From the NCBI GenBank assembly GCA_963575745.1, contig CAUYUJ010014629.1, positions 324,667 to 388,666 on the forward strand: a stretch of DNA of 64,000 nt, given 5' to 3'. The stretch is from Prorocentrum cordatum (Eukaryota; Sar; Dinophyceae; Prorocentrales; Prorocentraceae). The notes beneath the pieces are model-generated. The model searched no databases and was not told the origin of the DNA. It worked only from the letters and a program-made list of their open reading frames with translations. Of this stretch, positions 33,969-42,900 are shown one piece after another; position 1 is the first letter of the stretch; every line of letters begins with the position of its first letter. The position numbers and the translations under genes were made by a program.

Positions 33969-34068
33969 NNNNNNNNNNNNNNNNNNNNNNNNNNNNNNNN
34001 NNNNNNNNNNNNNNNNNNNNNNNNNNNNNNNNNNNNNNNNNNNNNNNNNNNNNNNNNNNNNNNNNNNN
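33969..34068. other. Assembly gap of 100 N
   Basis: Exactly 100 unknown bases, the usual placeholder for a gap of unknown size, at the edge of a CCT microsatellite. Confidence 0.95.
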
Positions 34069-34149
34069 TCCTCCTCCTCCTCCTCCTCCTCTTCCTCATC
34101 ATCATCTTCCTCTTCTTCCTCGTCCTCGTCCTCATCCTCCTCCTCTTTT
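34069..34149. repeat. CCT/CTT microsatellite beside the retrotransposon 3' end
   Basis: CCTCCTCCTC, then CATCATCTTCCTCTTC and CGTCCTCGTCCTCATCC, ending TCCTCTTTT where retrotransposon-like sequence begins. A similar tract lies at the other end of the element (40683-40835). Confidence 0.85.
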
Positions 34150-34208
34150 GACTGGGGGGCTCTTGGGGATGGGCCTCAGGACCGCACATCACCTTGGCCA
34201 AGAAGGGA

Positions 34209-34345
34209 TCAATCCTGCTCCCGCACGGGCTTTCCCGTGTACGGATTCTTACCGTCCAGGATTCGATCACGATAGAGCTTCCGCCACCGATGGGCGGCAA
34301 TGCCCTTCGTCAGAGGGCCCTCGCATCCCCGCTACAACGTATGGG
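34209..34345 (-). pseudogene. Retrotransposon C-terminal tail, shifted frame
   Basis: After a TAG at 34332, the adjacent frame reads CEGPLTKGIAAHRWRKLYRD and RILDGKNPYTGKPV to a TGA at 34209-34211. A short Cys-plus-basic tail ending in a G(K/R)xP-like motif is what I expect at the end of dinoflagellate LINE polyproteins. The upstream end of the motif (CRICGAFARSRAHTL) lies in the previous frame, so one indel near 34335-34345 separates the halves of one zinc-binding tail. Confidence 0.6.
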
Positions 34346-35215
34346 CTCGGGAACGGGCGAAAGCCCCACAAATTCGGCACACTGCATAACCCACCTTCTC
34401 AACCACATCGTGTTCCCGAGGTGGGGGCGGGGGTGAGACGCGGGACCCAGACCCCCTCACCTCCGCAGCCCTCTCAGCCGCAGCGGCACGGATCTGGTCC
34501 GTCACACACTCACCATGGACCAGGGCCTTGACTTCCAAACGGGCCCTGCCTTTTGAAATGGCTCACCCCCCTCCAGGGCACAACTCCCGCTTGGCCATAC
34601 TGAGACGAGAGGCCACACGGACGAGGCGAGAGCACTCCAGGCATTGCCATCGACCACCTTCTAGGAGCCTAAGACGGTGGGCCCGCTCAGGCGCGACTGC
34701 CAAAGGGCGGGCAGAACGTTCGCTCCTCCGAGCCCGACCAGCAGAAGACGGCAGGCTCGTGGTGGTAGCGTTGGCTTCACTAAGATCCACACGGAAGGAG
34801 GCTGCATACTGTAACAGCCTCTTCTGGAATTTGAGACACTGCTGAACCTGTTCCACCTTCCACGTTGGGGCGACATAGGGGTCAGCTCCCTGTCTTGCAC
34901 GAGCGTCCGCGCACCTATTCATATCAAAGTGCACAAGATTCTCACCAGAAAGACAGGCCCTTTGGGCCTTCGTCATGTGAGACTTTATCTTGACTACTTG
35001 AAGGGACTCTCCTGGGATGAGACACTGATCCTCCAGGGCATCCCAAACACGCTTCCAAAGGTGCGCGGTCATCTGCTCGCTACTCACACAAAATTCTCGA
35101 CCAGCCAAGAGCCCCTGAACGACCTGCTTACTATCAATCAGGAGCCCGACGAGCCCTACCGAGTGCTTTATGGCCTGGTACACTGCCCAGATCTCACAGT
35201 GGGCGACGTGGGCCT
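34332..35215 (-). pseudogene. RNase H C-terminal half and zinc-finger tail of the retrotransposon
   Basis: Continues the polyprotein in another frame after a shift near 35215. The RNase H acidic residues appear as CEIWAVYQAIK (second acidic residue) and LLIDSKQVVQGL (third), followed by VVKIKSHMTK, where a His-containing motif is expected. Further on, WQCLECSRLVRV and, after an in-frame TGA at 34563-34565, VCRICGAFARSR give Cys pairs of a terminal zinc-binding region. The frame stops at 34332. The sequence on both sides of each lesion is clearly homologous in style, so these are recent breaks or base errors. Confidence 0.75.
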
Positions 35216-37375
35216 CGCAACTGGAACAGCTCCGAACAAAGACTGAGCCTCACTTTTCTTCTCCGCGCACCAGGTGATGGCGGCGAAGCCCCCCGTGGAG
35301 ACCTCCTCCACGTCGGGGGCCAGGACGCGCCCGTCCGTGGCCACCCAGCCCGACAAGACCATCTCCCCGTCGGGGTCGCCCCACTGGTACTCGTCGGGCG
35401 GCGTGGGCACCTGGTAGTCGGCCACGGGGTCCGCGATCAGACCGCGAGCCCACTTCCAGAAGAGCGTGTCGCCGCCCCTGCAGCCCTGCTCCTCCTTCGT
35501 GGCGGCCGTCTCGCTCAAATGCACCACGTCCCGAAAACTGTGCTCGAGCGTCGGCTCCGTGAGTCCATCACGAATCGTGACGCACACATCTGCATCACAA
35601 AGAAAATACACATGCATCAAAGTGCCCTTCTTCTTGCCGCACAGAGGGCACAGAGGGCTCGTGACCTGGCCGCGCTCGTAGCACACGGTCTGAACAGGGT
35701 AGCCTCCTAACGCGACCGTCCTGGCACTGTTGATGTGGTGCCTTGTCCAAGTCCCCGTGGGCTTGGAAGGCATGAGCTGCTTGACTGGCAAGAGGAAGGG
35801 AGCGGGTCGGAGCGGCTGGCGTTCCTCATCCGCGAGCGCCCAATCCATGAGCTTCTTCTTTGCGATCGCCCTCTCTGCCGACCGCAAGATTTCGGGGGGG
35901 GCGACCTCACGGATGTCCCACTTGCAGTGCACGCCGTCGAGGATGGTCCAAGCGTCCTTCATGTGCCAACCCAGCTCGTGCACCGTCAGTATGGCGGCTG
36001 CGGCTGGCCCCCCCACCATCTTCCAGGCGTCGAACTTGGCGGGGGCATAGGTGAGGGCACGCTGCACCTTGGGCCATTGACGGCCCCACGCGTGGGCCAT
36101 CTCCTTCCGTCTCTCGGGCTGATCCCAGGCCTCGCGCGCCCATGCCCGAAGCGGGGCGAGCCTGAGCTGCTCGGCGCCGTCAGTCCTCGGCGCGATCGCC
36201 CAGCCCAACGTGCCCGAACGAAAGGTCCCAGCCCCCGCACGCACAGCAGCTGTCTTGGCCATGACGAACTTGAGAACGGCAGAAGGTGTGCCAGCGCAGG
36301 TCGCCCCATACGCAACTGACGCTTTGAGGCCTTGCTGCACCACAGGGCGTATCCTCACCCCTCGTCGCTTGAGGGCCGCCGCCTTGTGCCAGCGTCCTCG
36401 AACAGTCTTAAACCGTCTGGCTCTGGTGGCCTTCTTCCGAGGGCCCTGGGGTTGGTAGTCCACGCCCAGCCATCGCTCGCTCTCGCCGTGCTGAAGGCCA
36501 ATGTCCGCCATGGGCTGAGCCAGCTCCTGTGCCAAGGAGACGTCGCTGGAGACGAACTTCGACTTGCCTCCCTCGCCCTTCGAGACCTTGAGCTGCAGCA
36601 ACGACTCCAGGAGGTGGATGAGGGTGCGGGCCAGGTCGGGGAAGATCACCTTCAGCTGTGTGCTCCTGCCCACCATCCGCAAGGCTAGGTCGTCCACAAA
36701 CTTGGTGATCTCCAGCTTAGCACCTGGCCATCGGGCCACGACGTCCAGTACCGGATACAACGCAATCTTCAGGAAGCGGTTGGCATACTTCGACCCAGCG
36801 GGCAGCCCCACGTAGGTGCATATGGCGTCGGCAACGGCTTGGCCCTTTCGTACCGCCCGAGGGAAAGCGTACGACTCCAGTGAGAGGGCCAAGACACTCA
36901 TGGGTGCTTGCTGCACCAAACCGAGAATCCAAATCAAATTAAGCGCAACATATTCGTACGCCTTCTCCAAATCCATCAAAGCGGTGAGTGACGCAAAACA
37001 GGTACCTTCCAGGGCCTCGTCGTCCAGCATCGCTCTCCAAACAGCATGCTCACTGCTGCGCCCTGGTGATGCCCAGTCGTAGGGCCTCACGTGTGCCCGC
37101 TCCCATCGCCGAACCAAAGGATCACGAACGGCCTCCCAGATGCGTACTGGCGTGGGAAAGAGGGTGATGGGCCTGCCGCATCCGTCCTCCTTGGCGACCA
37201 GGAAAAGTATAAGCATGCGTATGGCAGTGGGCCACGAGCAGAGCCGCTCACACAACATGAGGATGTCCCCGAGGCTGGCCAAGGCCTCGTCACTGAGCCA
37301 GGCCAGGTGCCCGAAGTGCCAGCCGTCAAGCCCAAGCCCCGTCTTCCACTTGTAGCTGCGGCACATTGCGCGCAC
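35168..37375 (-). CDS. Reverse transcriptase and RNase H N-terminus (LINE pol)
   Basis: 735 codons in one open frame, lying directly after a TAG at 37376-37378 in the same frame as the endonuclease part. The usual polyprotein would read through this position. RT landmarks: TGLGLDGWHFGHL (residues 12-24), LVAKEDGCGRPITLF (59-73), motif A LMDLEKAYEYV with catalytic Asp135, motif B GLPAGSKYANRF (190-201), and motif C FVDD (226-229). A Cys-x2-Cys-x8-His-x4-Cys knuckle follows at 576-593, typical of LINE pol. GWVATDGRV near 681 supplies the first RNase H Asp. The genuine coding sequence leaves this frame near 35215; the last roughly 15 residues are out-of-frame. There is no ATG start, consistent with a fragment of a longer frame. 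Confidence 0.9.
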   Translation of the reverse strand: MRAMCRSYKWKTGLGLDGWHFGHLAWLSDEALASLGDILMLCERLCSWPTAIRMLILFLVAKEDGCGRPITLFPTPVRIWEAVRDPLVRRWERAHVRPYDWASPGRSSEHAVWRAMLDDEALEGTCFASLTALMDLEKAYEYVALNLIWILGLVQQAPMSVLALSLESYAFPRAVRKGQAVADAICTYVGLPAGSKYANRFLKIALYPVLDVVARWPGAKLEITKFVDDLALRMVGRSTQLKVIFPDLARTLIHLLESLLQLKVSKGEGGKSKFVSSDVSLAQELAQPMADIGLQHGESERWLGVDYQPQGPRKKATRARRFKTVRGRWHKAAALKRRGVRIRPVVQQGLKASVAYGATCAGTPSAVLKFVMAKTAAVRAGAGTFRSGTLGWAIAPRTDGAEQLRLAPLRAWAREAWDQPERRKEMAHAWGRQWPKVQRALTYAPAKFDAWKMVGGPAAAAILTVHELGWHMKDAWTILDGVHCKWDIREVAPPEILRSAERAIAKKKLMDWALADEERQPLRPAPFLLPVKQLMPSKPTGTWTRHHINSARTVALGGYPVQTVCYERGQVTSPLCPLCGKKKGTLMHVYFLCDADVCVTIRDGLTEPTLEHSFRDVVHLSETAATKEEQGCRGGDTLFWKWARGLIADPVADYQVPTPPDEYQWGDPDGEMVLSGWVATDGRVLAPDVEEVSTGGFAAITWCAEKKSEAQSLFGAVPVARPTSPTVRSGQCTRP

Positions 37376-39395
37376 CTACACCGCGTCGATGATGGGCAGC
37401 TCCTGCACGTGGGCCATCCGCTGGGCCTGGACCTGGGCGCCCTGCCACAACTTGGTGTAGTCACCTGACCCCGCGCGCCAAATGCCAGCCCACTCCTGTG
37501 CCTCCTGGTTGACCGCGAGCTGCGGATCCGATGGTAACTTCCGCTTCTTGGCCGACGAGATGGGCTCCTTCCACGCCTGCTTCCAGTGGCAGATGCGGTG
37601 CAGGTACCCCCCCGAGCCAGGGAACTTCGCACTCAGGCGCTCGTAGAATCGCTTGGACCGCTGCCGCATGAGGTGTTGTTCCCAGGTCTGGGCCCTCACC
37701 TTGGCGAACTGCTGCAGCGCGAAGATGGCCTGCGCGCCCATGAAGTGGGGCTCCGCGTCGGAGAGGATGCGCAGCGTGGGCAGGAAAACCGCGCTCCAGG
37801 GCTCCATCTGGTCCCAGTGGTGCCTCGCCTGGAACAGCTTCCTCCAAGCCCGCCTGAGCTGGCCCTTCACCTCCTCGTTGTAGGATCGAGGAGGCCCTTC
37901 TCCCGAGGTGGTGTTCTGGCCTGCAAAGGCCTCCGCCTTGGCCATGGACACAGACTGGCCCCGCAAGACACAGCAGACAAGTTGGCCTATCCAGGCCAGT
38001 TCTCCCGCGGCCCAGCGCCAGGCCGCAGGGCCTCGATCGGCCACTGGGCTGTCATGCTTCGGAAGAAGCTGTCTCTGCACCACCTCGGGAGTCAAGCCTC
38101 GGCCTTCATACCTGTGCGCCTCCAACTCCGTCCAACCGAACAGAGATCGAAGCTCGGCCTCGGCTGCAGAGCAGAACCCCCTCCAGCACTGGTCCAGGTG
38201 CTGCTGGGAGCCGTGGAGCAGGTCGATCTTGGGGTAGCCCTGCGGGATTTCGGGCTGCCTGACTGGCGGCGGCCTGGTGATGGGGCACTGCTTGGGGCCC
38301 TTGAGAACCTGTATCTGGTACGCGTGCCAGGGCTTGTCGGCGCGGATCCAAGTCGGCCTGCGCGGCCTGTAGGGCATGTTCTCGAAAGACTTCACTGGGC
38401 AAAAGATCACTGCAAGCCTCGCATCCACCCAGAAAAAGTCGATGACCCGATCCTTAAACTCCTCGACGCCCTGCTTAACCACCTTGGACCTGCAAGTGCC
38501 TCCTTCCCCTTGCCAGGCCAGAACTTGGCCTTTAGCCTCCTGATTCCAGGGGCTGTCCAGAATGGCGTGCGGCTCATTGTTGAAGTCGCCCATGGCCATC
38601 CAGGGAATCCTCATCTGGCAGACCCAATGAACAATGGTGTCCAGCAGGGCCGCGTTCGGAGCCCAGGTGACTGGCTTGCCCGTGAACAAGTAAATCGAGA
38701 AGAGGGCCATCCACCCAATGCCCTTGACCTCGGCCATGGCCAAGCACAGCCTGCCTGCGGCGCCCGCGGGGGAGATGTCCCACGACGCCTGGCCAGGCGC
38801 CAGGCTGAGGCTCAGGCAGCGCGGTGTGATCAGCGCCACCCCCGCCGAGTGACCGCCCTCCGCCGTGCGCACGGCAGGCGCCCCCACAACTCGCCAGCCA
38901 CGCCGCTCTTGCGCCGCTGCGGTGACGTTGAACCACTCGGCTGGCTTCGCGTGCCCCTGCACCGCTATGATGGGAACGCCACCTCTCTTGATGATCTGCT
39001 CGATCTCTTCTTCCATGAACTCTTCGACTCGAGCCCAGGAGAGATTAGCATTGAAAGTGGCTGCGATGGCGTGTCGGTCTCCTCGCCGCGCGCGTCGGCG
39101 CCTCTGAGGCTGCTCAGCTGGGTCACGCCCCACGTGCTGCGACCTGCCCTCGAGGCAGGTGGGCTGAGGAGCGATGGGCACGATGGGCGAAAGTCGCCTG
39201 TCCATGGCCGCGGGCGCGCCGTAGCCGACGTCCTGGCCAGGGTGCGCGCCCCCGCCGCCCTCAGGGAAGCCGACCCCGTGCGGCTCCTCGTGGTGGCGGT
39301 CCTCGCCCTTCCAGAACTGGCCGTCCCCATAGGTGGTCCAGTCGATCAAGGGCGGGCCAGTGGGCCCATCAAAGCGACGCCTGGGGGAGCGCCTC
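37376..39395 (-). CDS. Endonuclease-like (EEP) domain and linker of the retrotransposon
   Basis: This frame is open upstream to 40480, but only the part from about 39395 is protein-like; upstream of that, the ORF1 frame is the coding one. Landmarks of the endonuclease/exonuclease/phosphatase fold: TFNANLSWARVEEFM start, IIAVQGHAKPAEW (38951 region), GHSAGVALITPR, WMAMGDFNNEPHAILD (38579-38590 encode GDFN), and VIDFFWVDARL. Two positions look altered. The motif usually reading QE reads QGH, so the metal-binding Glu may be lost by one base change. Near the end, PYRPRRP stands where a His before a Pro is usual. The linker to the RT includes YNEEVKGQLRRAWRKLFQAR. The frame ends at a TAG at 37376-37378 with RT sequence following in frame. 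In an active element it would nick target DNA. Confidence 0.8.
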
Positions 39396-40496
39396 CTCGC
39401 CGCGATGGTCGTAGAAGGACCCCAGCACCGCCCGCTTGGCGGCGCGCTCCTCCTCGGGCAGCCCGCTGAGGTACTGGCCCACCAGCTCGTCACGCTTGCG
39501 CTTCTGCTCCTCCACTGTGTCACCATCGCCGTCGGCCGAGGACTCGGCAGTAGGCCCCCCTGGGGGCGCGGCCGCCGCCGCTGCGCCAGGCCCCCCAGGA
39601 GGCGCGGCGGCCGCATCCGCGGGGGCCCCTGAGGCCTGAGGGAGCTCCTTGACCAGCTTGAGCAAGCTCTGAAGGGACTCCACGAGTGGCTTGGGCACCG
39701 AGTCGCCGTCGCCCTCGGTGTCCCCCACCAACTTCTCCAGGTTGGCCACGAGCTTGCTGATGACCGCCTGCCCGCAGTGTGGGCCACCGCCGCGAGGACC
39801 CGCTGCCCCCGCAGGGGCCTGCTCCTCCGCCACGACTCGCCTGGCCAGTTGAGCCTTCTCCTCCTGCAGCTGCTCCAGCTCCTTACAGGCCGCCTCCTGC
39901 ACCCGCTGGGCCTCTGCCAGGCGCGGCTGCAGCTCGGGCGCGACCTCATCGCGCTGGCGCGCGAGCTTGCGCTGAGCGGCGGCCATCTTGCCCTCCAGAG
40001 CCTGCAGCTTCTGGGCGACCAGACTTGCTCTCTCCGCCCGCTTGGCCTCGATGATGGGGCCGAGGCTGGCGTCGGCGAGGGACTCAAGCGTGCCAATCGA
40101 CTTGTCGAGCACTGAGATGGGGTCGGACGCCTCGGCGGCCTTTGACTTGAGCAGGTCCGCGCCAGCCCCGAAGTAGCCCCAAGCAGTGCCAGCAGCGCCG
40201 CGAGGAGCGGGGCCAGCCATGCCCTTGTCCTTGCCCTTGTCCCCTTTCTCCTTGCCCTTGCCCTTGGCCTTGCCCCCAGCTGGGGGGTCAGCCCTCTGCC
40301 ACGGTCGCCGCACCGGTGAGGAGCGGGAAGCACGCGTGATGGCCGCCTGGATGTGCTTCGGCGCGGGGGCGAAGCACTGGCGACACTGCATCTTGGTCGC
40401 GAAGTTGCCTCCTGTGCCACAGTGACCACACGTCCAGGGCTCGGCTCCCTGGAGCGAAGAAAGAAACTGAAGCGATGCACCCTTCCACGGTGCCAT
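39369..40496 (-). CDS. Retrotransposon ORF1, zinc finger and coiled coil
   Basis: 375 codons from ATG 40496, 165 nt after the spliced leader, to TGA 39369. The N-terminus carries a RanBP2-like finger: Trp21, Cys23, Cys26, Asn31, Cys38, Cys41 (spacing W-x-C-x2-C-x4-N-x6-C-x2-C, one residue longer than the usual form). A Lys/Gly run (KGKGKEKGDKGKDKG) follows, then a long heptad-like, Glu/Lys/Gln-rich region from about 130 to 230 likely to form a coiled coil, and an Ala/Pro/Gly linker. These suit an RNA-binding, self-associating retroelement protein. The end overlaps the endonuclease frame; the two are related by a +1 shift near a CCCCC run at about 39386. Confidence 0.8.
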   Translation of the reverse strand: MAPWKGASLQFLSSLQGAEPWTCGHCGTGGNFATKMQCRQCFAPAPKHIQAAITRASRSSPVRRPWQRADPPAGGKAKGKGKEKGDKGKDKGMAGPAPRGAAGTAWGYFGAGADLLKSKAAEASDPISVLDKSIGTLESLADASLGPIIEAKRAERASLVAQKLQALEGKMAAAQRKLARQRDEVAPELQPRLAEAQRVQEAACKELEQLQEEKAQLARRVVAEEQAPAGAAGPRGGGPHCGQAVISKLVANLEKLVGDTEGDGDSVPKPLVESLQSLLKLVKELPQASGAPADAAAAPPGGPGAAAAAAPPGGPTAESSADGDGDTVEEQKRKRDELVGQYLSGLPEEERAAKRAVLGSFYDHRGEEALPQASL

Positions 40497-40661
40497 CAAA
40501 CACGTGTGGCTGGCAAAGAGGACGAGCTGGGCGATTGAGTATCGAGTGTGCCCTGACTGGTGATGTCAGGGAGAAAGCTGCTGGGGCCGTGCGCGCCGCT
40601 CGGGCGCCCCCCAATGCCAGAAAGTCTCCGTCCGCTGCTGACGCCTGGGCCACGCTACGGA
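40497..40661 (-). other. 5' leader of the retrotransposon transcript
   Basis: Lies between the spliced leader and ORF1 ATG. Immediately after the leader the sequence reads TCCGTAGC before diverging, which is the first 8 nt of another spliced leader. This may be a remnant of a second, older leader or chance. Confidence 0.55.
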
Positions 40662-40682
40662 CTTGAGCCAAAATGGCTACGG
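40662..40682 (-). other. Complete dinoflagellate spliced-leader sequence (relict DinoSL)
   Basis: On the minus strand positions 40682 to 40662 read CCGTAGCCATTTTG + GCTCAAG, all 21 invariant bases of DinoSL; the preceding base is G, allowed at the degenerate first position. It is not an SL RNA gene, because the donor GT and the downstream SL RNA body are missing. It is the mark of a trans-spliced mRNA returned to the genome. Confidence 0.92.
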
Positions 40683-40840
40683 CCTCATCCTCCTCCTCCT
40701 AATCCTCGTCCTCCTCATCCTCCTCTTCCTCTTCCTCCTCCGCCTCGTCCTCCTCGTCCTCCTCATCCTCTTCATTCGCGTCCTCCTCCTCCTTGTCATC
40801 CTCTTCCTCCTCGTCCTCCTCCTCCTCCTCCTCACCCCCA
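40683..40840. repeat. CCT microsatellite touching the retrotransposon 5' end
   Basis: CCTCATCCTCCTCCTC and similar triplets begin at the first base outside the spliced leader and continue to about 40840. Confidence 0.85.
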
Positions 40841-41072
40841 TCCTCCAACCCATACTCCAACCTCCTCCAAGTCCAGTTCTGCCTCCTCCTCCGCTTCATA
40901 GCGAAATGATCGGAGCGGTATGAGGTGAGTTCTCTGGGCAACACACGGCATGGAAGCACACTGCCTCGAGCAAGCGGCGATAAGTTGATAGATTCCTGGC
41001 GCTGATGGCATCCAGGATCACGCATACATTAAACACGGTTTGGTGAAACAAAACTGAAAAGGAGAAGGTGGG

Positions 41073-41477
41073 ATGGACTCCAAGCCAGACGCCTACGATG
41101 AATACAACATATACCCCCGCATTGCTTACGCGAGTGTCCAACAGCAAGGTGTTAGAACAGGCTGGGCAAAGTCAGTACAGCAAGCAGCTTCTTCAACAAC
41201 ATCTGTATTACTTGGCAACATCGGTTGGGCTCCCAATGCAAACATTATTCGGCGACTCGCTTTTCAGCCGGACGGCGTCCGTTCAGTCGGGGATGCGTAC
41301 CAAAGGAGAAAAGGCAGACCCAAACACGAATGGGCCAAATGCGCACACAAGGTAGTGGTTCCTCAAATTGGCTTCGAACACACATTGTCGCAGCACTTGC
41401 AAGACCCCATCGAACGCACGCTATTGCGGAAAACGCTGCTGACAGCTGTGATGAAGGCGATTCCGTGGCATTCGTAA
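41073..41477 (+). pseudogene. Fragment of a second LINE-type retroelement (C-terminal region)
   Basis: 134 codons from ATG 41073 to the stop at 41477, with a TGA in frame just upstream. The stretch GWAPNANIIRRLAFQPDG, then GDAYQRRKGRPKHEWAK, resembles the region after the RT in many LINEs (R-R-x-G-R-P-x-x-x-W). The rest (QDPIERTLLRKTLLTAVMKA) is helical in character. No RT lies upstream on this strand, so the piece would be a 5'-truncated copy. Identification rests on the short RRKGRPKHEW motif. Confidence 0.45.
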
Positions 41478-41967
41478 TGCACATCGCATGCGATGGCCAG
41501 AGCCTTGGCGTCCCATTTCTTTAAGTTTCGTCTTCTGTGTTCGCCTTCGCGTTTCGGCGCATGGCCTAGTTATTGCGCAGAAGACAGAAAACCTGTTTAA
41601 AGAGCCTGAGAAACAAAAAAACTAACGTTGCTCAGGCCTACTCGTTCCAGGAAGAGGAAAAGAAGGATACCCTCTTACACATGAGCTAAATAACGAGGAC
41701 AGTAGATGCGGGTAAGGCTATACTGCCTCTCTGTCGGAGTAGCCGTGTCGTGAACACTCTGGCTCGACGGACCCACAAGGGCCGCGGGACCACGCCGCCC
41801 ATGCCCTTCGGACACTGGGACGCGCCGACGAATCATGTGCACACCAAGGGGCCCGGGGAGAAATCACGAAGCGCGCTAAGCTCAAAACACGCCCCAGAAA
41901 GAAGCGCCACCAGCGCTGATCCTCGCGCCTTCGAAGGCGGACTCAAGGATGTCTTGGAATTGGCGCA
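41478..41967. other. No gene seen
   Basis: Moderate-GC sequence with no convincing frame. It may include the 3' untranslated part of the retroelement fragment just upstream. Confidence 0.35.
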
Positions 41968-42900
41968 TCAGCGAAGCGTTGGCATCCATGGCGCGACGAT
42001 CTGGTTATTGCTACCTACGCAGAGGGAGCGGGCCTCACAACTCGCAAGGTGTTCGCACCTCCTGTAACCTTCTAAACTCCCCTTACTGTACGAATGGGCG
42101 TCGTGGGACTTGCGCGTACCCTTGCTGAGATCTCCACCGTTCGTCGGCGGCGGGCGGCCCAAGCAGGAACCATTCTTCCCGCACTTGTCATTATACTCGC
42201 CATATGTGCAAGTTCTTTTGCCTTTGCCTTTGCCCTTCCGGCCCGGGGCACGCTTACTGGCACCCTGGACGTGGTGAACCTCGCTGTAGCACCTGGTCGA
42301 TTTCGGCGGTGCATGACCATCGCGGCGTCGTCGGTTGCCAGATTAGTACGCTCAGCTTTCAATGTGTTCTTATTCGAGTAGGCGCAGTTTTCCTCGTAAC
42401 TTTCTCCGTTCGCTACGTCGCTCTTGTCGTCCTCCTTGTCGCATTCGTTTTCCCAACGCCGTCGTGCTAGTTCTGCGTCGAAGCAGGGCATGGACAGCTG
42501 CCTCACAAGGCTCTGGCCCCTGTGCGCCTCGTAGTGGTCGCGGGTGGACAGGGCGCCTGGACGGTTCCGAAGGGCCCAGCGCGAGGACCATTCTGTTTCC
42601 GTCCTCGCAATGGCCGCCAGTGTGCATGTTGATGGGTAGCATCGCGTCGCGGAGCTGGTCTTCAGAAAGGTTCAGGAAACTGGCGCTGGCTCTGGTGGCG
42701 GAGTCCTCCGTCATAGCCTCCCCCCCTCGCCGACTATGTTTCTGACGACATCCGAACCATTCATTACGGCGCGCATGGTGATGGCAGGGTCGCTCTGCCC
42801 ATCACTCCCCTCGTCCTCTGCGGGAAAATCCGTGAACAGGCTCGGCCTGCTGACCTCGAAGATGTACAGGTGGTCCTCGTTCGGGCGTTGGCAGAACTGG
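41968..42900 (-). pseudogene. Frame-broken coding locus, unknown protein
   Basis: Four minus-strand frames in succession give natural-looking protein. Frame A (42899-42720): QFCQRPNEDHLYIFEVSRPS and DPAITMRAVMNGSDVVRNI. Frame B (42714-42600): MTEDSATRASASFLNLSEDQ and LRDAMLPINMHTGGHCED. Frame C (about 42600-42310): STRDHYEAHRGQSLVRQLSM, PCFDAELARRRWENEC, SYEENCAYSNKN. Frame D (about 42300-41968): KGKGKGKRTCTYGEYNDKCG, KNGSCLGRPPPTNGG. A and B join across a run of seven C at 42720-42726 (plus strand), so an indel there is likely. A CCCAG just before frame A could be a splice acceptor. Frame D is basic then Cys-rich, suggesting nucleic-acid or metal binding. A Gag-like retroelement product or a host gene are both possible. 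Confidence 0.5.

Larger units (their letters stand above)
34150..40682 (-). mobile_element. Non-LTR (LINE-like) retrotransposon with DinoSL at its 5' end
   Basis: About 6.5 kb on the minus strand. Order: spliced leader 40662-40682, 165 nt leader, ORF1 from ATG 40496, endonuclease-like domain, reverse transcriptase, Cys-His knuckle, RNase H and C-terminal tail ending at 34209. There are no long terminal repeats. The 3' end shows at most a four-A tail (TTTT on plus at 34146-34149) before the CCT tract. Inactivating lesions: TAG at 37376-37378, frameshift near 35215, TGA at 34563-34565, and a TAG plus frameshift near 34332. The SL joined to the element implies that a trans-spliced transcript was reverse transcribed and inserted (inference). 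Confidence 0.9.

Noticed and set aside
37586-39469. A 627-codon plus-strand frame
   Set aside because: It is antisense to the endonuclease domain and linker of the retrotransposon, whose residues and motifs are clearly on the minus strand.
40288-40671. Minus frame starting inside the spliced leader (MAQVRSVAQ...)
   Set aside because: It begins at a TTG within the leader; ORF1 with its zinc finger in another frame is the supported product.
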